A stretch of 64,000 nt of DNA from CAVQYV01 sp963718295 [NCBI: uncultured Methylomirabilota bacterium]. GTDB taxonomy: Bacteria; Methylomirabilota; Methylomirabilia; CAVQYV01. The translations under genes and the position numbers were made by a program. The notes beneath the pieces were generated by a model. It ran no database searches and had not been told where the DNA came from. It worked only from the letters and a program-made list of their open reading frames with translations. Positions 15,460 through 24,778 of this stretch are shown here, in pieces. Every line of letters starts with the position of its first letter. The first letter of the stretch is position 1. The stretch spans positions 186,001-250,000 of the forward strand of contig CAVQYV010000004.1 in assembly GCA_963718295.1 (NCBI GenBank). Reading direction: 5' to 3'.

Positions 15460-18249
15460 ATGGATTATAAGGATACCCTGAATCTACCCCGAACTTCCTT
15501 TCCAATGAAGGCGAACCTGATTGAGAGGGAGCCCATGATCCTGCAATTTTGGGAGGAGATGCGGCTCTATGATCAATTGCGGAAGCAGAGGGAGATGAGT
15601 CCCCTTTGGATCCTCCACGATGGCCCCCCCTATGCCAATGGGCAGATTCACATCGGCCATGCCCTGAACAAGATCTTGAAGGATTTCGTGGTGAAAAGCA
15701 AGGGCATGGCAGGGAATCATGTGGCCTTCGTCCCGGGATGGGATTGCCATGGCCTCCCCATTGAGCATCAGGTGGAAAAAGAACTGGGGAAGAAGAAGCA
15801 CGAGATGCCAGTGGTTGAAGTCCGCAGGCTTTGCCGCGAGTACGCGAACAAATTTATCGAAATTCAACGATCCGAGTTTCGCAGGCTGGGGGTACTGGGG
15901 GATTGGGAACACCCCTATCGGACCATGGATTTTGAGTACGAAGCGAGAATCGTCGGTGAGTTGGGGAAATTCGTGGCGGGAGGTAGCCTTTATAAGGGTC
16001 TGAAGCCGGTTCACTGGTGTGCCTCATGTCAGACCGCCCTGGCGGAGGCAGAGGTTGAATACGAGGATCACACTTCACCATCCATCTATGTCAAGTTTCC
16101 TATGATTTCCGATCTTTCGGACATCTGCCCCGCATTAGGGGGCGCGTCTAACTCGGTCATCATCTGGACCACTACCCCATGGACCCTCCCCGCCAACCTG
16201 GCGATCGCCTTCCATCCGGAGTATGACTATGTAGCTGTCAAAGTGGGGGGGGAAGTCTTCATCCTGGCCAAAGCACTCAAAGAACAGATAGGGGAGAAGG
16301 CGGGCTGGAGGGAGCCACAGATCGTGGGCGCATTCAAAGGAAAGGTCATGGAGGGGAGGAAATGCCGTCATCCCTTCCTCCCTCAGGAGTCCCTCTGCAT
16401 CCTTGCTGACTATGTGACCTTGGACCAGGGAACTGGGGCCGTTCATACTGCCCCCGGGCATGGATCGGAAGACTATGAATCGGGGGTCCATTACGGCCTT
16501 CCCATCTACAATCCCGTGGATGATAGGGGGTTCTTCCTTCCCGAAGTCGAGTTTTTCGGGGGGATGCAGATCTGGAAGGCAAATGAGGCGATCATTGCCA
16601 AGCTGAAAGAGGATGGCATGTTGCTGGCCCAAGAGGCTCTCACTCATTCCTACCCCCATTGCTGGCGATGCCGTTCGCCCGTCATCTTCCGAGCTACCGA
16701 GCAATGGTTCCTCTCCATGGAGAAGAACGGCCTTCGCCAGAAGGCATTGCAGCAGATCCGGGAAGTGAAGTGGATCCCGCCCTGGGGTGAGGAGCGAATC
16801 CTGAATATGATCGCGAATCGCCCTGATTGGTGCATTTCCCGACAGCGAGCCTGGGGGGTCCCTATTACGGTTTTCTATTGCAGATCCTGTGGCCAGGCCC
16901 TGGCAGAGGAGTCCCTGTTTGCCCATGTTGCCTCCCTCATGTCCCAATCAGGATCAGATATCTGGTTTTCCTGGAAGACGGAAGATCTTCTCCCTCCTGG
17001 ATACCTCTGCCCTCAGTGTCGGGGGACTGCCTTTGAAAAGGAGATGGATATCTTAGATGTATGGTTCGATTCGGGGGTGAGCCAGGCAGCGGTACTCAGG
17101 ACCAGATCCGATCAAAGCTGGCCGGCTGACATGTATCTGGAGGGAAGCGACCAGCACCGCGGTTGGTTCCACAGCTCCTTGTTGGCTGCGGTCGGTACCC
17201 ATGGTTTGGCGCCCTATCGCTCGGTTCTGACTCATGGATTTGTGATGGACGGAGAAGGGAAGAAGATGTCCAAGTCCCTGGGAAATGTGGTCTCTCCCCA
17301 AGAGGTGATCGGGAAGTTTGGAGCGGAGATCCTCCGTCTCTGGGTGGCAGCAGAGGACTATCGAGACGATGTGCGCATCTCCGAAGATATCTTGAGGCAG
17401 CTTTCCGAGGCCTATCGTAAGGTCCGCAATACTTTTCGTTACCTACTGGGCAACCTCCATGATTTCGATCCCAACCAGGATCGGGTTGCCTATCCAGATC
17501 TTCTGGAGATCGATCGTTTTACCTTGCACCAGCTCCAACTCTTGATCCAAAGAGTCCGGAAGGCCTATGAGTCCTATGAGTTCCACGTTATCTATCACAG
17601 CGTTCACAACTTCTGTGCGGTGCACCTCTCCGCCTTTTATCTGGATGTCCTGAAAGATAGGATCTACACCTCCCGGGCAGACTCTGAGCTAAGACGCTCC
17701 GCCCAGACCGCCCTCTATGAGGTCTTGACTGCCCTGGTTAAGCTCATTGCCCCCATCCTTTCCTTCCTTTCCGAAGAGGTCTGGCAGCAGATCCCCAAGC
17801 TCCCCTCAGATCCCTCCAGCGTCCACCTTTGCCTCTTCCCTGAACCGCAGGATGAGTACGTGGACGAAGAATTGGCTGACCGGTGGAGAAGGCTGCTGGA
17901 GATCAGGGATAAGGTGCTCGCCGCCCTCGAAATCGCCCGCCAAGAGAAACGGGTCGGCAACTCCTTGGAAGCGGAGGTGGAAATTCGCTCCAACTCTATG
18001 CATTATGATTTCCTGCTTCGACATAAGGGGGAATTGCCTACCCTCTTCATCGTCTCTCAGGTTGCCCTTCGATGCGTGGGGGAGGCGGAATTGGGGAATG
18101 GGCACAGATTCGAGGTTCGGGTCCAGCGGGCTAGGGGAGCCAAGTGTGAGCGGTGCTGGAATTTCAGCGAAAGGTTAGGCACGGATCCCGCTCATCCTGT
18201 CCTTTGTCCCAGGTGCAGCCTCGCGGTCCGAGAGATCTCGGGAAACTGA
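15460..18249 (+). CDS. ileS: Isoleucyl-tRNA synthetase
   Basis: This 929-residue class I synthetase charges tRNA-Ile. It has HIGH at 64-67 (in YANGQIHIGHALNK), KMSKS at 602-606, a CP1 editing domain in between (GWDCHG and TTPWTLPANLA motifs), and the anticodon-binding C-terminal part. A final zinc ribbon (CERCW, then CPRC) marks the bacterial IleS type. The start at 15460 has GAGG six to seven bases upstream and matches the family N-terminus MDYKDTLNLPRTSFPM; a longer frame from 15403 is not needed. lspA begins one base after its stop, so the two are co-transcribed. Confidence 0.96.
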   Translation: MDYKDTLNLPRTSFPMKANLIEREPMILQFWEEMRLYDQLRKQREMSPLWILHDGPPYANGQIHIGHALNKILKDFVVKSKGMAGNHVAFVPGWDCHGLPIEHQVEKELGKKKHEMPVVEVRRLCREYANKFIEIQRSEFRRLGVLGDWEHPYRTMDFEYEARIVGELGKFVAGGSLYKGLKPVHWCASCQTALAEAEVEYEDHTSPSIYVKFPMISDLSDICPALGGASNSVIIWTTTPWTLPANLAIAFHPEYDYVAVKVGGEVFILAKALKEQIGEKAGWREPQIVGAFKGKVMEGRKCRHPFLPQESLCILADYVTLDQGTGAVHTAPGHGSEDYESGVHYGLPIYNPVDDRGFFLPEVEFFGGMQIWKANEAIIAKLKEDGMLLAQEALTHSYPHCWRCRSPVIFRATEQWFLSMEKNGLRQKALQQIREVKWIPPWGEERILNMIANRPDWCISRQRAWGVPITVFYCRSCGQALAEESLFAHVASLMSQSGSDIWFSWKTEDLLPPGYLCPQCRGTAFEKEMDILDVWFDSGVSQAAVLRTRSDQSWPADMYLEGSDQHRGWFHSSLLAAVGTHGLAPYRSVLTHGFVMDGEGKKMSKSLGNVVSPQEVIGKFGAEILRLWVAAEDYRDDVRISEDILRQLSEAYRKVRNTFRYLLGNLHDFDPNQDRVAYPDLLEIDRFTLHQLQLLIQRVRKAYESYEFHVIYHSVHNFCAVHLSAFYLDVLKDRIYTSRADSELRRSAQTALYEVLTALVKLIAPILSFLSEEVWQQIPKLPSDPSSVHLCLFPEPQDEYVDEELADRWRRLLEIRDKVLAALEIARQEKRVGNSLEAEVEIRSNSMHYDFLLRHKGELPTLFIVSQVALRCVGEAELGNGHRFEVRVQRARGAKCERCWNFSERLGTDPAHPVLCPRCSLAVREISGN

Positions 18250-18250
18250 A

Positions 18251-18733
18251 ATGGATCAAGGCAGAGAAATACGCTTCTATGGGATGGCCCTTTTACTTTT
18301 GATGGCTGACCAGATCTCCAAGTCTTTGATTATCAGATTCATTCCCGCCTATACCCTCGTTCCCATCGTTCCAGGATTCTTTAACCTAACCTATGTCCTG
18401 AACCCCGGGGCGGCTTTTGGGCTGCTCTCCAAGGGGGATCCCTCCTACCGGAACCCCTTCTTCATCGGGGTCTCCCTGGTGGCTATCCTATTCGTACTCT
18501 ACTGCTATTGGCGACAGGGAAGAGGGAAACCGTTATATGGCACAGGACTGGGGCTCGTCGCCGGGGGCGCTCTCGGGAATCTTTTAGATCGTATCTTTCA
18601 GGGGGCGGTCGTAGACTTCCTCGATTTTCATCTGGGCAGACACCATTGGCCGGCGTTCAACTTGGCCGACTCGGGCATTTCGATCGGGGTCGCCTTGCTC
18701 GTTTGGCAGCTATGGAGGGAGGCGAGGCAATAG
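18251..18733 (+). CDS. lspA: Lipoprotein signal peptidase (signal peptidase II)
   Basis: A 160-residue inner-membrane aspartyl protease that cleaves lipoprotein signal peptides after Lgt has lipidated the Cys. It has four membrane segments and the family motifs DQISK, YVLNPGAAFG and GGALGNLLDRI. The catalytic Asp pair is in VVDFLDFH and FNLADSGIS. It is coupled to ileS (stop to start one base) and followed after about 125 bases by lgt, the enzyme of the preceding step. Confidence 0.95.
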   Translation: MDQGREIRFYGMALLLLMADQISKSLIIRFIPAYTLVPIVPGFFNLTYVLNPGAAFGLLSKGDPSYRNPFFIGVSLVAILFVLYCYWRQGRGKPLYGTGLGLVAGGALGNLLDRIFQGAVVDFLDFHLGRHHWPAFNLADSGISIGVALLVWQLWREARQ

Positions 18734-18859
18734 GCAAAGCTCCCTATCTCTTTTCCGTAGTGGACCCGTTTGTAACCCCAGTGGCAAGCGTTCAAGCTCC
18801 CTGCGGCAGAGCTGCAAAGAACACGCTCGCTGCGCATTTTCAAAATGAGGCAGATCTTC

Positions 18860-19627
18860 ATGCACCCCATCCTGTTTGAAATTGGTCCCCTAACCCTTCG
18901 CACCTACGGCCTTTTCGTCTCCATGGGAGTCATATTGGCGGTTTCCCTGGCGGTTCGGGAGGCTCGCAGGCAAGGATTAGATGGACAGAAGATACTTGAC
19001 CTTGGGTTCTATCTCCTGGTAGCCAGCATCATCGGTTCTCGTCTGCTCTATGTCCTGATCTCCTATCGGGATTACCTGGCGCGGCCATGGGCCATCTTCA
19101 AAATCTGGGAGGGCGGGCTGGTCTTTTTCGGAGGGTTTGCCCTGGCGGCTCCGATAGGCATCTGGTTCATCAAGCGCCATGGGCTGCCCCTGTGGAAGAC
19201 GGCAGACCTATGGGCGGCCCCCCTGGCATTAGCTCATAGCCTGGGTCGGATCGGCTGTTTTTCAGCGGGATGCTGTTACGGAAAGCCCACGGAATCCCCG
19301 TTGGCAGTCACCTTTTTCGATCCTCAATCCCTGGCGGTCTTGGGCGTGCCTCTACATCCGGTGCAGCTCTATGAATCCTTTGCCAACCTCCTGCTGTTCC
19401 TTTTTCTCTCCTTCTACTGGCCTCACCGCAGATATGACGGCCAGGTCTTCTGGCTCTATGCCCTCCTCTATTCTTTCATTCGGTTTTTCCTGGAATTCCT
19501 GCGGGGGGATTCGCGAGGCTTCATCATCCCCTCTCTCCTATCCACCTCCCAGGGCCTTAGCATCCTCTTGGCGGGGGCATCCCTGATCATGCTCCTCCGA
19601 CTCAGAAGAAGAGGGTATGATGGATGA
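18860..19627 (+). CDS. lgt: Prolipoprotein diacylglyceryl transferase
   Basis: A 255-residue multi-pass membrane enzyme that moves a diacylglyceryl group from phosphatidylglycerol to the lipobox Cys. The diagnostic loop HSLGRIGCFSAGCCYGKPT is present, with the essential Arg, and a membrane helix pattern runs throughout (FFGGFALAAPIG, RFFLEFLRGD). I choose ATG 18860, which has GAGG nine bases upstream; an in-frame ATG at 18845 adds five residues. The stop overlaps the start of the next gene. Confidence 0.94.
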   Translation: MHPILFEIGPLTLRTYGLFVSMGVILAVSLAVREARRQGLDGQKILDLGFYLLVASIIGSRLLYVLISYRDYLARPWAIFKIWEGGLVFFGGFALAAPIGIWFIKRHGLPLWKTADLWAAPLALAHSLGRIGCFSAGCCYGKPTESPLAVTFFDPQSLAVLGVPLHPVQLYESFANLLLFLFLSFYWPHRRYDGQVFWLYALLYSFIRFFLEFLRGDSRGFIIPSLLSTSQGLSILLAGASLIMLLRLRRRGYDG

Positions 19628-20646
19628 AAGAGGAGGAGATCCGGGAATTCCATTATGTCGTATCCCCCTCCGATGCCGAGCGGCGCCTCGATTCTTACCT
19701 CTCGTTGGCCTCCCATCTCTCTCGCTCCCAGACCCAGAAACTGATCCTTGAAGGCCGAGTTCGGGTGGATGGAAAAGCGGGGGAGAAAGATCACAGGGTC
19801 AAGGCCGGGGAGGCAGTAACCCTCTCCTTGCCGGCGATCCAGCCTTCTGATCTCTTGGGGGAGGCCATCCCCCTGCAAATCCTGTTTGAGGATGACTCAA
19901 TCATTGTGGTGAACAAGGAGCCGGGAATCGTGGTCCACCCCGCTCCCGGGCATCCCTCCGGGACCCTGGTTCATGCCCTGCTCCATCATTGTCCCGATTT
20001 GGGAGGCATCGGGGGCGCGCTCCGCCCCGGCATCGTCCATCGCCTGGATAAGGATACCTCGGGCGTCCTGATCGTGGCCAAGACCGATGAGGCCCTGCAT
20101 CATCTATCCCAACAATTCAAGTCGAGGAAGGTGAGAAAGCGATACCTGGCCCTGGTCTTAGGGAGGGTAGACAAGGATCAGGGCGAGGTGGAGGCCCCTG
20201 TCGGCCGGCTTATGGGGGATCGGAAGAAGATGGGAGTGAGAACCCAGAAGGGCAGGGCGGCGCTCACCCGATATTTGGTCCGGGAACGTTTCCCCGATTT
20301 CACCCTGCTCCAGGTCACCCCCGAGACCGGAAGAACCCATCAGATTCGGGTCCATCTGGCTCACATCGGCCATCCCGTTTGGGGGGATCCGGTCTATGGG
20401 GGGAGAAAGAAAAACTTGATCTTGCAGAAAACGGGAGAAGAGCTCACCCCGAGACGCCAGATGCTTCATGCCTGGCGGCTGGGCTTTGCCCACCCCAGGA
20501 GCAAAGAGCCCATGAGCATGGAAGCCCCATTGCCTGCCGACTTTCAGGAGGTCCTGAAGGCCCTGCAATCCGGTTTTTCTGAGGACTTGAGGGAGGATAT
20601 GGCCATTGCGTGTACAGGCAGTCGACACCAAAAAGCTAAAGGCTAA
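19624..20646 (+). CDS. rluD: RluD-family 23S rRNA pseudouridine synthase
   Basis: A 340-residue enzyme that converts specific uridines of 23S rRNA to pseudouridine. An N-terminal S4 RNA-binding domain (RRLDSYLSLASHLSRSQ, then LILEGRVRVDGK) precedes the catalytic domain. The catalytic Asp is in IVHRLDKDTSGVLIVAK, followed by the GRTHQIRVHLAHIGHPV loop. It starts within the lgt stop codon (ATGA) and overlaps the next gene by 41 bases. RluD is the best match; RluA/RluC-type specificity cannot be excluded from sequence. Confidence 0.92.
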   Translation: MKEEEIREFHYVVSPSDAERRLDSYLSLASHLSRSQTQKLILEGRVRVDGKAGEKDHRVKAGEAVTLSLPAIQPSDLLGEAIPLQILFEDDSIIVVNKEPGIVVHPAPGHPSGTLVHALLHHCPDLGGIGGALRPGIVHRLDKDTSGVLIVAKTDEALHHLSQQFKSRKVRKRYLALVLGRVDKDQGEVEAPVGRLMGDRKKMGVRTQKGRAALTRYLVRERFPDFTLLQVTPETGRTHQIRVHLAHIGHPVWGDPVYGGRKKNLILQKTGEELTPRRQMLHAWRLGFAHPRSKEPMSMEAPLPADFQEVLKALQSGFSEDLREDMAIACTGSRHQKAKG

Positions 20647-21391
20647 GCACTTTCTGATCGACATGGACGGGGTGATCTACCGGGGGGATCAGCTCATCCC
20701 CGGAGCGGATGCCTTCATCGCCAGATTGCAGGCCCAAAAGAGGAAATTTCTCTTTCTTACCAACGCCTCCAGCAAGACGCCCGGTGACCTGCAGAGGAAG
20801 CTTCTCCGGCTGGGAATCGAGGTCTCAGCTCAATGTTTCTATACCTCGGCCCTGGCGACTGCCGCCTTCCTCCATTCCCAGCGGCCCGGAGGCAAGGCAT
20901 ACGCGGTGGGAGAGCGGGGGCTGATCCAGGCCTTGAGGGACGTGGGATATGGAATCACGGAGAAGAACCCGGATTACGTGGTCTTGGGCCAATCCGAAGA
21001 CTTCTCCAAGCTCAAGAGGGCGACCCAGCTCATCGCCGGGGGCGTACCATTCATCGCCACCAACCCGGATGTGACGGGTCCGGCAGAAGACGGCATCGAG
21101 CCGGCGATGGGGGCGATTGCTGCCATGATCGAGAAGGCCACGGGCAGATCGGCCTATTTCGTGGGCAAACCCAACCCGCTCATGATGCGCAAGGCCCTGC
21201 AGAGGATAGGAGCACATTCCAGTGAGACCGCGATGATCGGCGATCGGATGGATACTGATATCGTGGCGGGAGTGGAGGCCGGACTGGAGACGATCCTGGT
21301 CTTGAGCGGCGTGACTTCCCAGGAGGATATCGCCAGATATCCTTATCGGCCGGACTTCGTGGTGCCTTCCGTTTCGGACATCCAGCTCTGA
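20606..21391 (+). CDS. HAD-IIA family phosphatase (NagD-like)
   Basis: A 261-residue haloacid dehalogenase-type phosphatase. It shows motif I FLIDMDGVIYRG (nucleophile Asp and acid Asp), motif II FLTNASS, and motif III/IV near FVGKPNPLMMRKAL and AMIGDRMDTDIVAG. The C2 cap between motifs II and III fits the NagD/AraL group acting on nucleotide or sugar phosphates. The start appears to be TTG 20606 with GGGAGG upstream, inside the rluD 3' end. The last gene of this strand's operon, it converges on DUF167 with overlapping ends. Confidence 0.88.
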   Translation: MRVQAVDTKKLKAKHFLIDMDGVIYRGDQLIPGADAFIARLQAQKRKFLFLTNASSKTPGDLQRKLLRLGIEVSAQCFYTSALATAAFLHSQRPGGKAYAVGERGLIQALRDVGYGITEKNPDYVVLGQSEDFSKLKRATQLIAGGVPFIATNPDVTGPAEDGIEPAMGAIAAMIEKATGRSAYFVGKPNPLMMRKALQRIGAHSSETAMIGDRMDTDIVAGVEAGLETILVLSGVTSQEDIARYPYRPDFVVPSVSDIQL

Positions 21392-21774
21392 GCTTTCCCC
21401 GGCAAATCCTGAGTTGCAAGCCCCAGAAGATGATTGAGGCGATCCTGGATCACCTCGGCGGGACAGCCGGATATGGCGATCAGTTTATGGCGGGAGATCT
21501 GGGATCCCCTGAGGGAGAGTTGGCATCTATGGGCCCCGAGCTGGTCCGCCAGAAACCGGAGGCAGGCCTCATTGGCCTTTCCCTCCAACGGGGGAGCATG
21601 GACCCAGATTTTGAGGGCATCGCCCTGAAGCCCCTCTATCTTGTTTTGCTGCGAACGGGGACGAAGCAGGACCTTGAGGAGGCAGCCCCCACTGGTTTCC
21701 TGCAGGCAAGGCAGGAGGGAGGAGGGGAGGGGCTTGCCCCTATTTCTTCGGACCTGCCTTTCCATCTGTCGCAT
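21343..21774 (-). CDS. DUF167 (YggU-like) protein
   Basis: A protein of up to 143 residues carrying the DUF167 fold: LKVLLRPRSQQNKIEG, LKIWVHAPPLEGKANEACL, and HKLIAISGCPAEVIQDRL. The molecular role is unknown. It is the last gene of the proC-yggT-divIVA-DUF167 block. The start is uncertain: ATG 21774 has AGGAG ten bases upstream; ATG 21765 is also possible. Either overlaps the divIVA 3' end. The tail after the domain (about 20 residues) crosses the 3' end of the HAD gene on the other strand. Confidence 0.82.
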   Translation of the reverse strand: MRQMERQVRRNRGKPLPSSLLPCLQETSGGCLLKVLLRPRSQQNKIEGLQGDALKIWVHAPPLEGKANEACLRFLADQLGAHRCQLSLRGSQISRHKLIAISGCPAEVIQDRLNHLLGLATQDLPGKAQSWMSETEGTTKSGR

Positions 21775-22246
21775 CACGCTTAGGCTCCTCTTCCCGATCC
21801 TCCTGATCAAAGGCGAGGAGCTCCTGATGGGCCTGGATGGCAGACCGGATCTTGGTCCGGAGATTGCTCCTCTGGCGTTTCAGCTCGATGATATCTGCCT
21901 CCATTTGACTCCGACGGATCTGAGTCTCTTCCAAAATCTTCTTTGCCTGAATCTCCGCCTCTCTCATCAGAAGGTGAGCTTCTCGCTGGGCACTCTCCTT
22001 GATCTGGTCCGATAGCTTCTGGGCGGTGATCAGGGTGTTGCGAAGGGCTGTCTCTTTTTCCTGAAACTGGCTGATCTCGGAGGCCTGCCGCTTCAACTTC
22101 TCCTCCAAGGTGGTGTTTTCGGCGATCAACTCCTCGAACTGATCTGCCACGTGCTTCAAGAAATCCTGTACCTCCTCCGGATCCAGGCCACGGAGCCGTC
22201 GGCTGAACTGATGCTGCAAGAGATCAAGGGGGCTGATTTTCATCAT
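21740..22246 (-). CDS. DivIVA-domain coiled-coil protein
   Basis: A 168-residue protein with the DivIVA N-terminal membrane-curvature module (SPLDLLQHQFSRRLRGLD, then EEVQDFLKHVADQFEEL). A long heptad-patterned coiled coil (about 35-130) rich in Glu, Gln and Lys follows, then a charged tail. It probably localises to septa or poles. It overlaps yggT by four bases, and this neighbourhood (proC, yggT, divIVA, DUF167) is typical. Confidence 0.9.
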   Translation of the reverse strand: MMKISPLDLLQHQFSRRLRGLDPEEVQDFLKHVADQFEELIAENTTLEEKLKRQASEISQFQEKETALRNTLITAQKLSDQIKESAQREAHLLMREAEIQAKKILEETQIRRSQMEADIIELKRQRSNLRTKIRSAIQAHQELLAFDQEDREEEPKRDATDGKAGPKK

Positions 22247-22542
22247 CTGAGCCTCTCCGCCAGATCGAACAGGGTGCGAACGAAAAAGCTACGCAGGAAG
22301 TAGATGATCAGGAGGGCGATCACGGGGGACAGATCCAATCCGACGCCTCTCAAAGGGAGTAGGCGGCGCAGCGGAGCCAGGATCGGTTCGGTGACGGCAT
22401 GGAGGAATCGCACCAGCGGGTGGTAGGGGTCCGCATGAACCCAGGAGATGACGGCACGGATGATGATGACCCAGATGTAGAGGCCCAGGAGCGCATCCAG
22501 GATCCGAGCCAGGGCCCCGATGAAATTGCCTAAAACGAACAA
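22243..22542 (-). CDS. YggT family membrane protein
   Basis: A 99-residue integral membrane protein with the paired YGGT helices: an N-terminal LGLYIWVIIIRAVISWV and a C-terminal LSPVIALLIIYFLRSFFV. The conserved DPYHPLVRFLHAVTEPILAP lies between them. YggT homologues are linked with division or membrane organisation, function unsettled. It is co-transcribed with divIVA (4-base overlap) and lies 20 bases after proC. Confidence 0.9.
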   Translation of the reverse strand: MFVLGNFIGALARILDALLGLYIWVIIIRAVISWVHADPYHPLVRFLHAVTEPILAPLRRLLPLRGVGLDLSPVIALLIIYFLRSFFVRTLFDLAERLR

Positions 22543-22562
22543 TTCGATCCTCCCTCAATCCC

Positions 22563-23387
22563 TCACGTCTGCTGCTGCTCAGCCAATTCCCGCGACCTTC
22601 GAGTGGCCGCTTCCACCGCTTCCCTGAGGATGCCCACGAAGTCCCTCTCCTGGAGGACCTTCAGGCCCGCCAAGGTGGTTCCCCCGGGGGAGGAGACCCG
22701 CTCGCGCAGGGTCCTGGGATCCTCTTTCGTCTCCGCCACCATCCTTGCTGCCCCCAGGAAGGTCTGGACCACGAGAAGATGGGCTACCTCCGCCTGGAGC
22801 CCCAGACGGACTCCTGCCTCCCTCAGAGCCTCCATCGCCAGAAAGACATAGGCAGGACCACTTCCCGAAAGCCCGGTCACGGCGTCCATCAGATCCTCCT
22901 TCACCGCTACCACTTTTCCTACGGAGGAAAAGATCGACCGGGCGATCTCCAGATCCTCTGGGGTGGTGTGAGGGCTGGGGGAAAGGGCGCTGGCCCCTTC
23001 CAGTACCAGGGCGGGGGTATTGGGCATCACCCTCAGCACCCTTGTCTTCTCCCCCAGAATGGCGGCGATGAATGTAGTGGGGATGCCGGCCGCGATGCTG
23101 ATGATGACCTGATCGGATCGGATGCTCCCTCGAATCTCCTGGAGGACTTCCTTCATATTCTGGGGCTTGATGGCGAGGACTAAGATGTCAGAGGAGCCCA
23201 CCAGCGGGCGATTCTGGTCGAAGGTCCGCAGAGAGTATCTCTCTTTAAGATATTGCAGCCTTTCTGGCCTGATGTCCGATACCAGAAGCGACCCCGGATC
23301 TACAAGGTTGGATTCCAGCAGACCGCGAATGAGGGCGTCTGCCATATTGCCCCCACCCAAGAATCCGATCTTTCTGTCCTTTAGCAT
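22563..23387 (-). CDS. proC: Pyrroline-5-carboxylate reductase
   Basis: A 274-residue enzyme of the last step of proline synthesis (P5C to proline with NAD(P)H). The Rossmann start is KIGFLGGGNMADALIRGLL, then LVLAIKPQNM. The C-terminal signature is AVTGLSGSGPAYVFLAMEAL, followed by SSPGGTTLAGL. ATG 23387 has GGGAGGGG five bases upstream and matches the family start; the longer frame from 23438 does not. It is first in the operon. Confidence 0.95.
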   Translation of the reverse strand: MLKDRKIGFLGGGNMADALIRGLLESNLVDPGSLLVSDIRPERLQYLKERYSLRTFDQNRPLVGSSDILVLAIKPQNMKEVLQEIRGSIRSDQVIISIAAGIPTTFIAAILGEKTRVLRVMPNTPALVLEGASALSPSPHTTPEDLEIARSIFSSVGKVVAVKEDLMDAVTGLSGSGPAYVFLAMEALREAGVRLGLQAEVAHLLVVQTFLGAARMVAETKEDPRTLRERVSSPGGTTLAGLKVLQERDFVGILREAVEAATRRSRELAEQQQT

Positions 23388-23411
23388 GTCAATCCCCTCC
23401 CAAGTCGGCCC

Positions 23412-23443
23412 ATTATATATAGAAACGGGAAGCGGCAAGTCAA
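23412..23443 (-). promoter_or_regulatory. proC promoter
   Basis: On the minus strand, TTGACT (23443-23438) is followed by TATATATAAT. A TATATA hexamer lies at 18-base spacing and TATAAT at 20. It is about 25 bases upstream of the proC start. Confidence 0.6.
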
Positions 23444-23509
23444 GCTTTTTCGGTTACTCTGCGGTTTAGCCTGGGGATTTTGGCCTTGCTTTCACCCAAG
23501 ATTTGATCT

Positions 23510-24775
23510 ATGGTAAATGGGCTTTTTGCCCCTCGGAGAGCGGAAGAAATGGAAGGGAAAATACCGGTTCAATCTGGCTTGAAAAGAATGGCAGGCGCCG
23601 CCAAACAGAGCCGGGCGAGAGGCCTGGGCGAAACTCTCGCCCTTCAGCTTTCCTCCCTCTCCGATCCAGATCTTCAACTTTACAGTCTTGGTGAGAGATT
23701 GAGGCGTATGCCTGCCCGGGAGGGGGCAATGATCTTGGCTCAGATCTGTAAGGGCAGAGAGGAGGGAAACCCCCTCTTTGAGCAAGCCCATCTTCATCTC
23801 TTGGCCAAGGAGACCTTGCTTGGCGTCCTGGGGGAGGCCAAGGTCGCCTCGCTTTTGGACGAGCTCCGCCTTTTGGGCTGCGAAGATGCCCAGCGATATT
23901 TGATGAAAGATCCCCCCAACCTTCGATTCGAGCGCGATCAGGAGGGAGAGCGCCGCCCCAGGGAGGCCTTGGGCACGCGGATCAGCCTGGCCCGCAAGAC
24001 CACGCCTCGCATCATCGAGAAATTGATCTATGACCCGGATGAGCGGGTCATCGGGACGATCCTGGAAAACCCTCGCGTCACGGAGGGGGAGGTCTTGAAA
24101 ATCACCTCCTCCCCCCGGACACCACCCTCGATTCTGGCCACCATCGGTCAGGACCAGAAGTGGATCTGCTGCTACAAGGTGAAACTCTCCCTGGTATACA
24201 ATCCCAACACCCCGCTCCGGATATCTTTGGGGCTCTTGCCCCTTCTTCTGCGCCAGGATCTTTTAGAGATAGCACAATATGAGATCCTGTCCCCCCTGGT
24301 GAGAGGGAAGGCAACTCGCCTGGCAGAAATGAGAAGCCCGGAGAAGATCCTACGGTCAGAGGAGGGTGAGAGGGGCGATCATTTCTCCCGGATCTATCAG
24401 CTTGTCTCCTCCATCCCGTGGGGGGAAGTGGCCACCTATGGGCAGATCGCCGGTCTCCTGGGAGATCCTCGTGGTGCGAGGACGGTGGGCTGGGCTTTAC
24501 ACAGCAATCCCTACCCCGGCAAGGTCCCCTGCCACCGGGTCGTCAACAAGAGAGGAGAGCTCAGCGGTGGATTTGCCTTCGGAGGACCCGAGGTGCAACG
24601 GTCTCTCCTCGAGGTCGAGGGGGTGGCATTTTTGCCTGAGGGAAGGGTGGATCTTGCGAGGCACCTGTGGCGTCCGGAAGGTCCGCCTCATCCGGAAGAG
24701 ATGGGCGTCGCTGCAGAAAAGGACCGGGTCCCGGGCCGCCATTCTAATCGATCGTCCCCATCTCCCCGGAGATGA
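23510..24775 (+). CDS. HEAT/variant-repeat-like protein fused to an alkyltransferase-type domain
   Basis: This 421-residue protein has two parts. Residues about 1-280 are helical with repeated NP-centred units (DPDERVIGTILENPRVTEGEV, then VYNPNTPLRISLGLLPLLLRQDL), like the leucine-rich-variant/DUF2336-type repeats of deltaproteobacterial hypotheticals. Residues about 285-385 are an O6-alkylguanine-DNA methyltransferase DNA-binding domain: FSRIYQLVSSIPWGEVATYGQ, RTVGWALHSNP, and PCHRVV with acceptor Cys341. The AGT N-terminal ribonuclease-like domain is absent, as in alkyltransferase-like proteins, although these often lack the Cys. A low-complexity tail follows. It may repair or flag alkylated DNA. 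An nfo remnant lies four bases downstream. Confidence 0.8.
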   Translation: MVNGLFAPRRAEEMEGKIPVQSGLKRMAGAAKQSRARGLGETLALQLSSLSDPDLQLYSLGERLRRMPAREGAMILAQICKGREEGNPLFEQAHLHLLAKETLLGVLGEAKVASLLDELRLLGCEDAQRYLMKDPPNLRFERDQEGERRPREALGTRISLARKTTPRIIEKLIYDPDERVIGTILENPRVTEGEVLKITSSPRTPPSILATIGQDQKWICCYKVKLSLVYNPNTPLRISLGLLPLLLRQDLLEIAQYEILSPLVRGKATRLAEMRSPEKILRSEEGERGDHFSRIYQLVSSIPWGEVATYGQIAGLLGDPRGARTVGWALHSNPYPGKVPCHRVVNKRGELSGGFAFGGPEVQRSLLEVEGVAFLPEGRVDLARHLWRPEGPPHPEEMGVAAEKDRVPGRHSNRSSPSPRR

Positions 24776-24778
24776 GCC

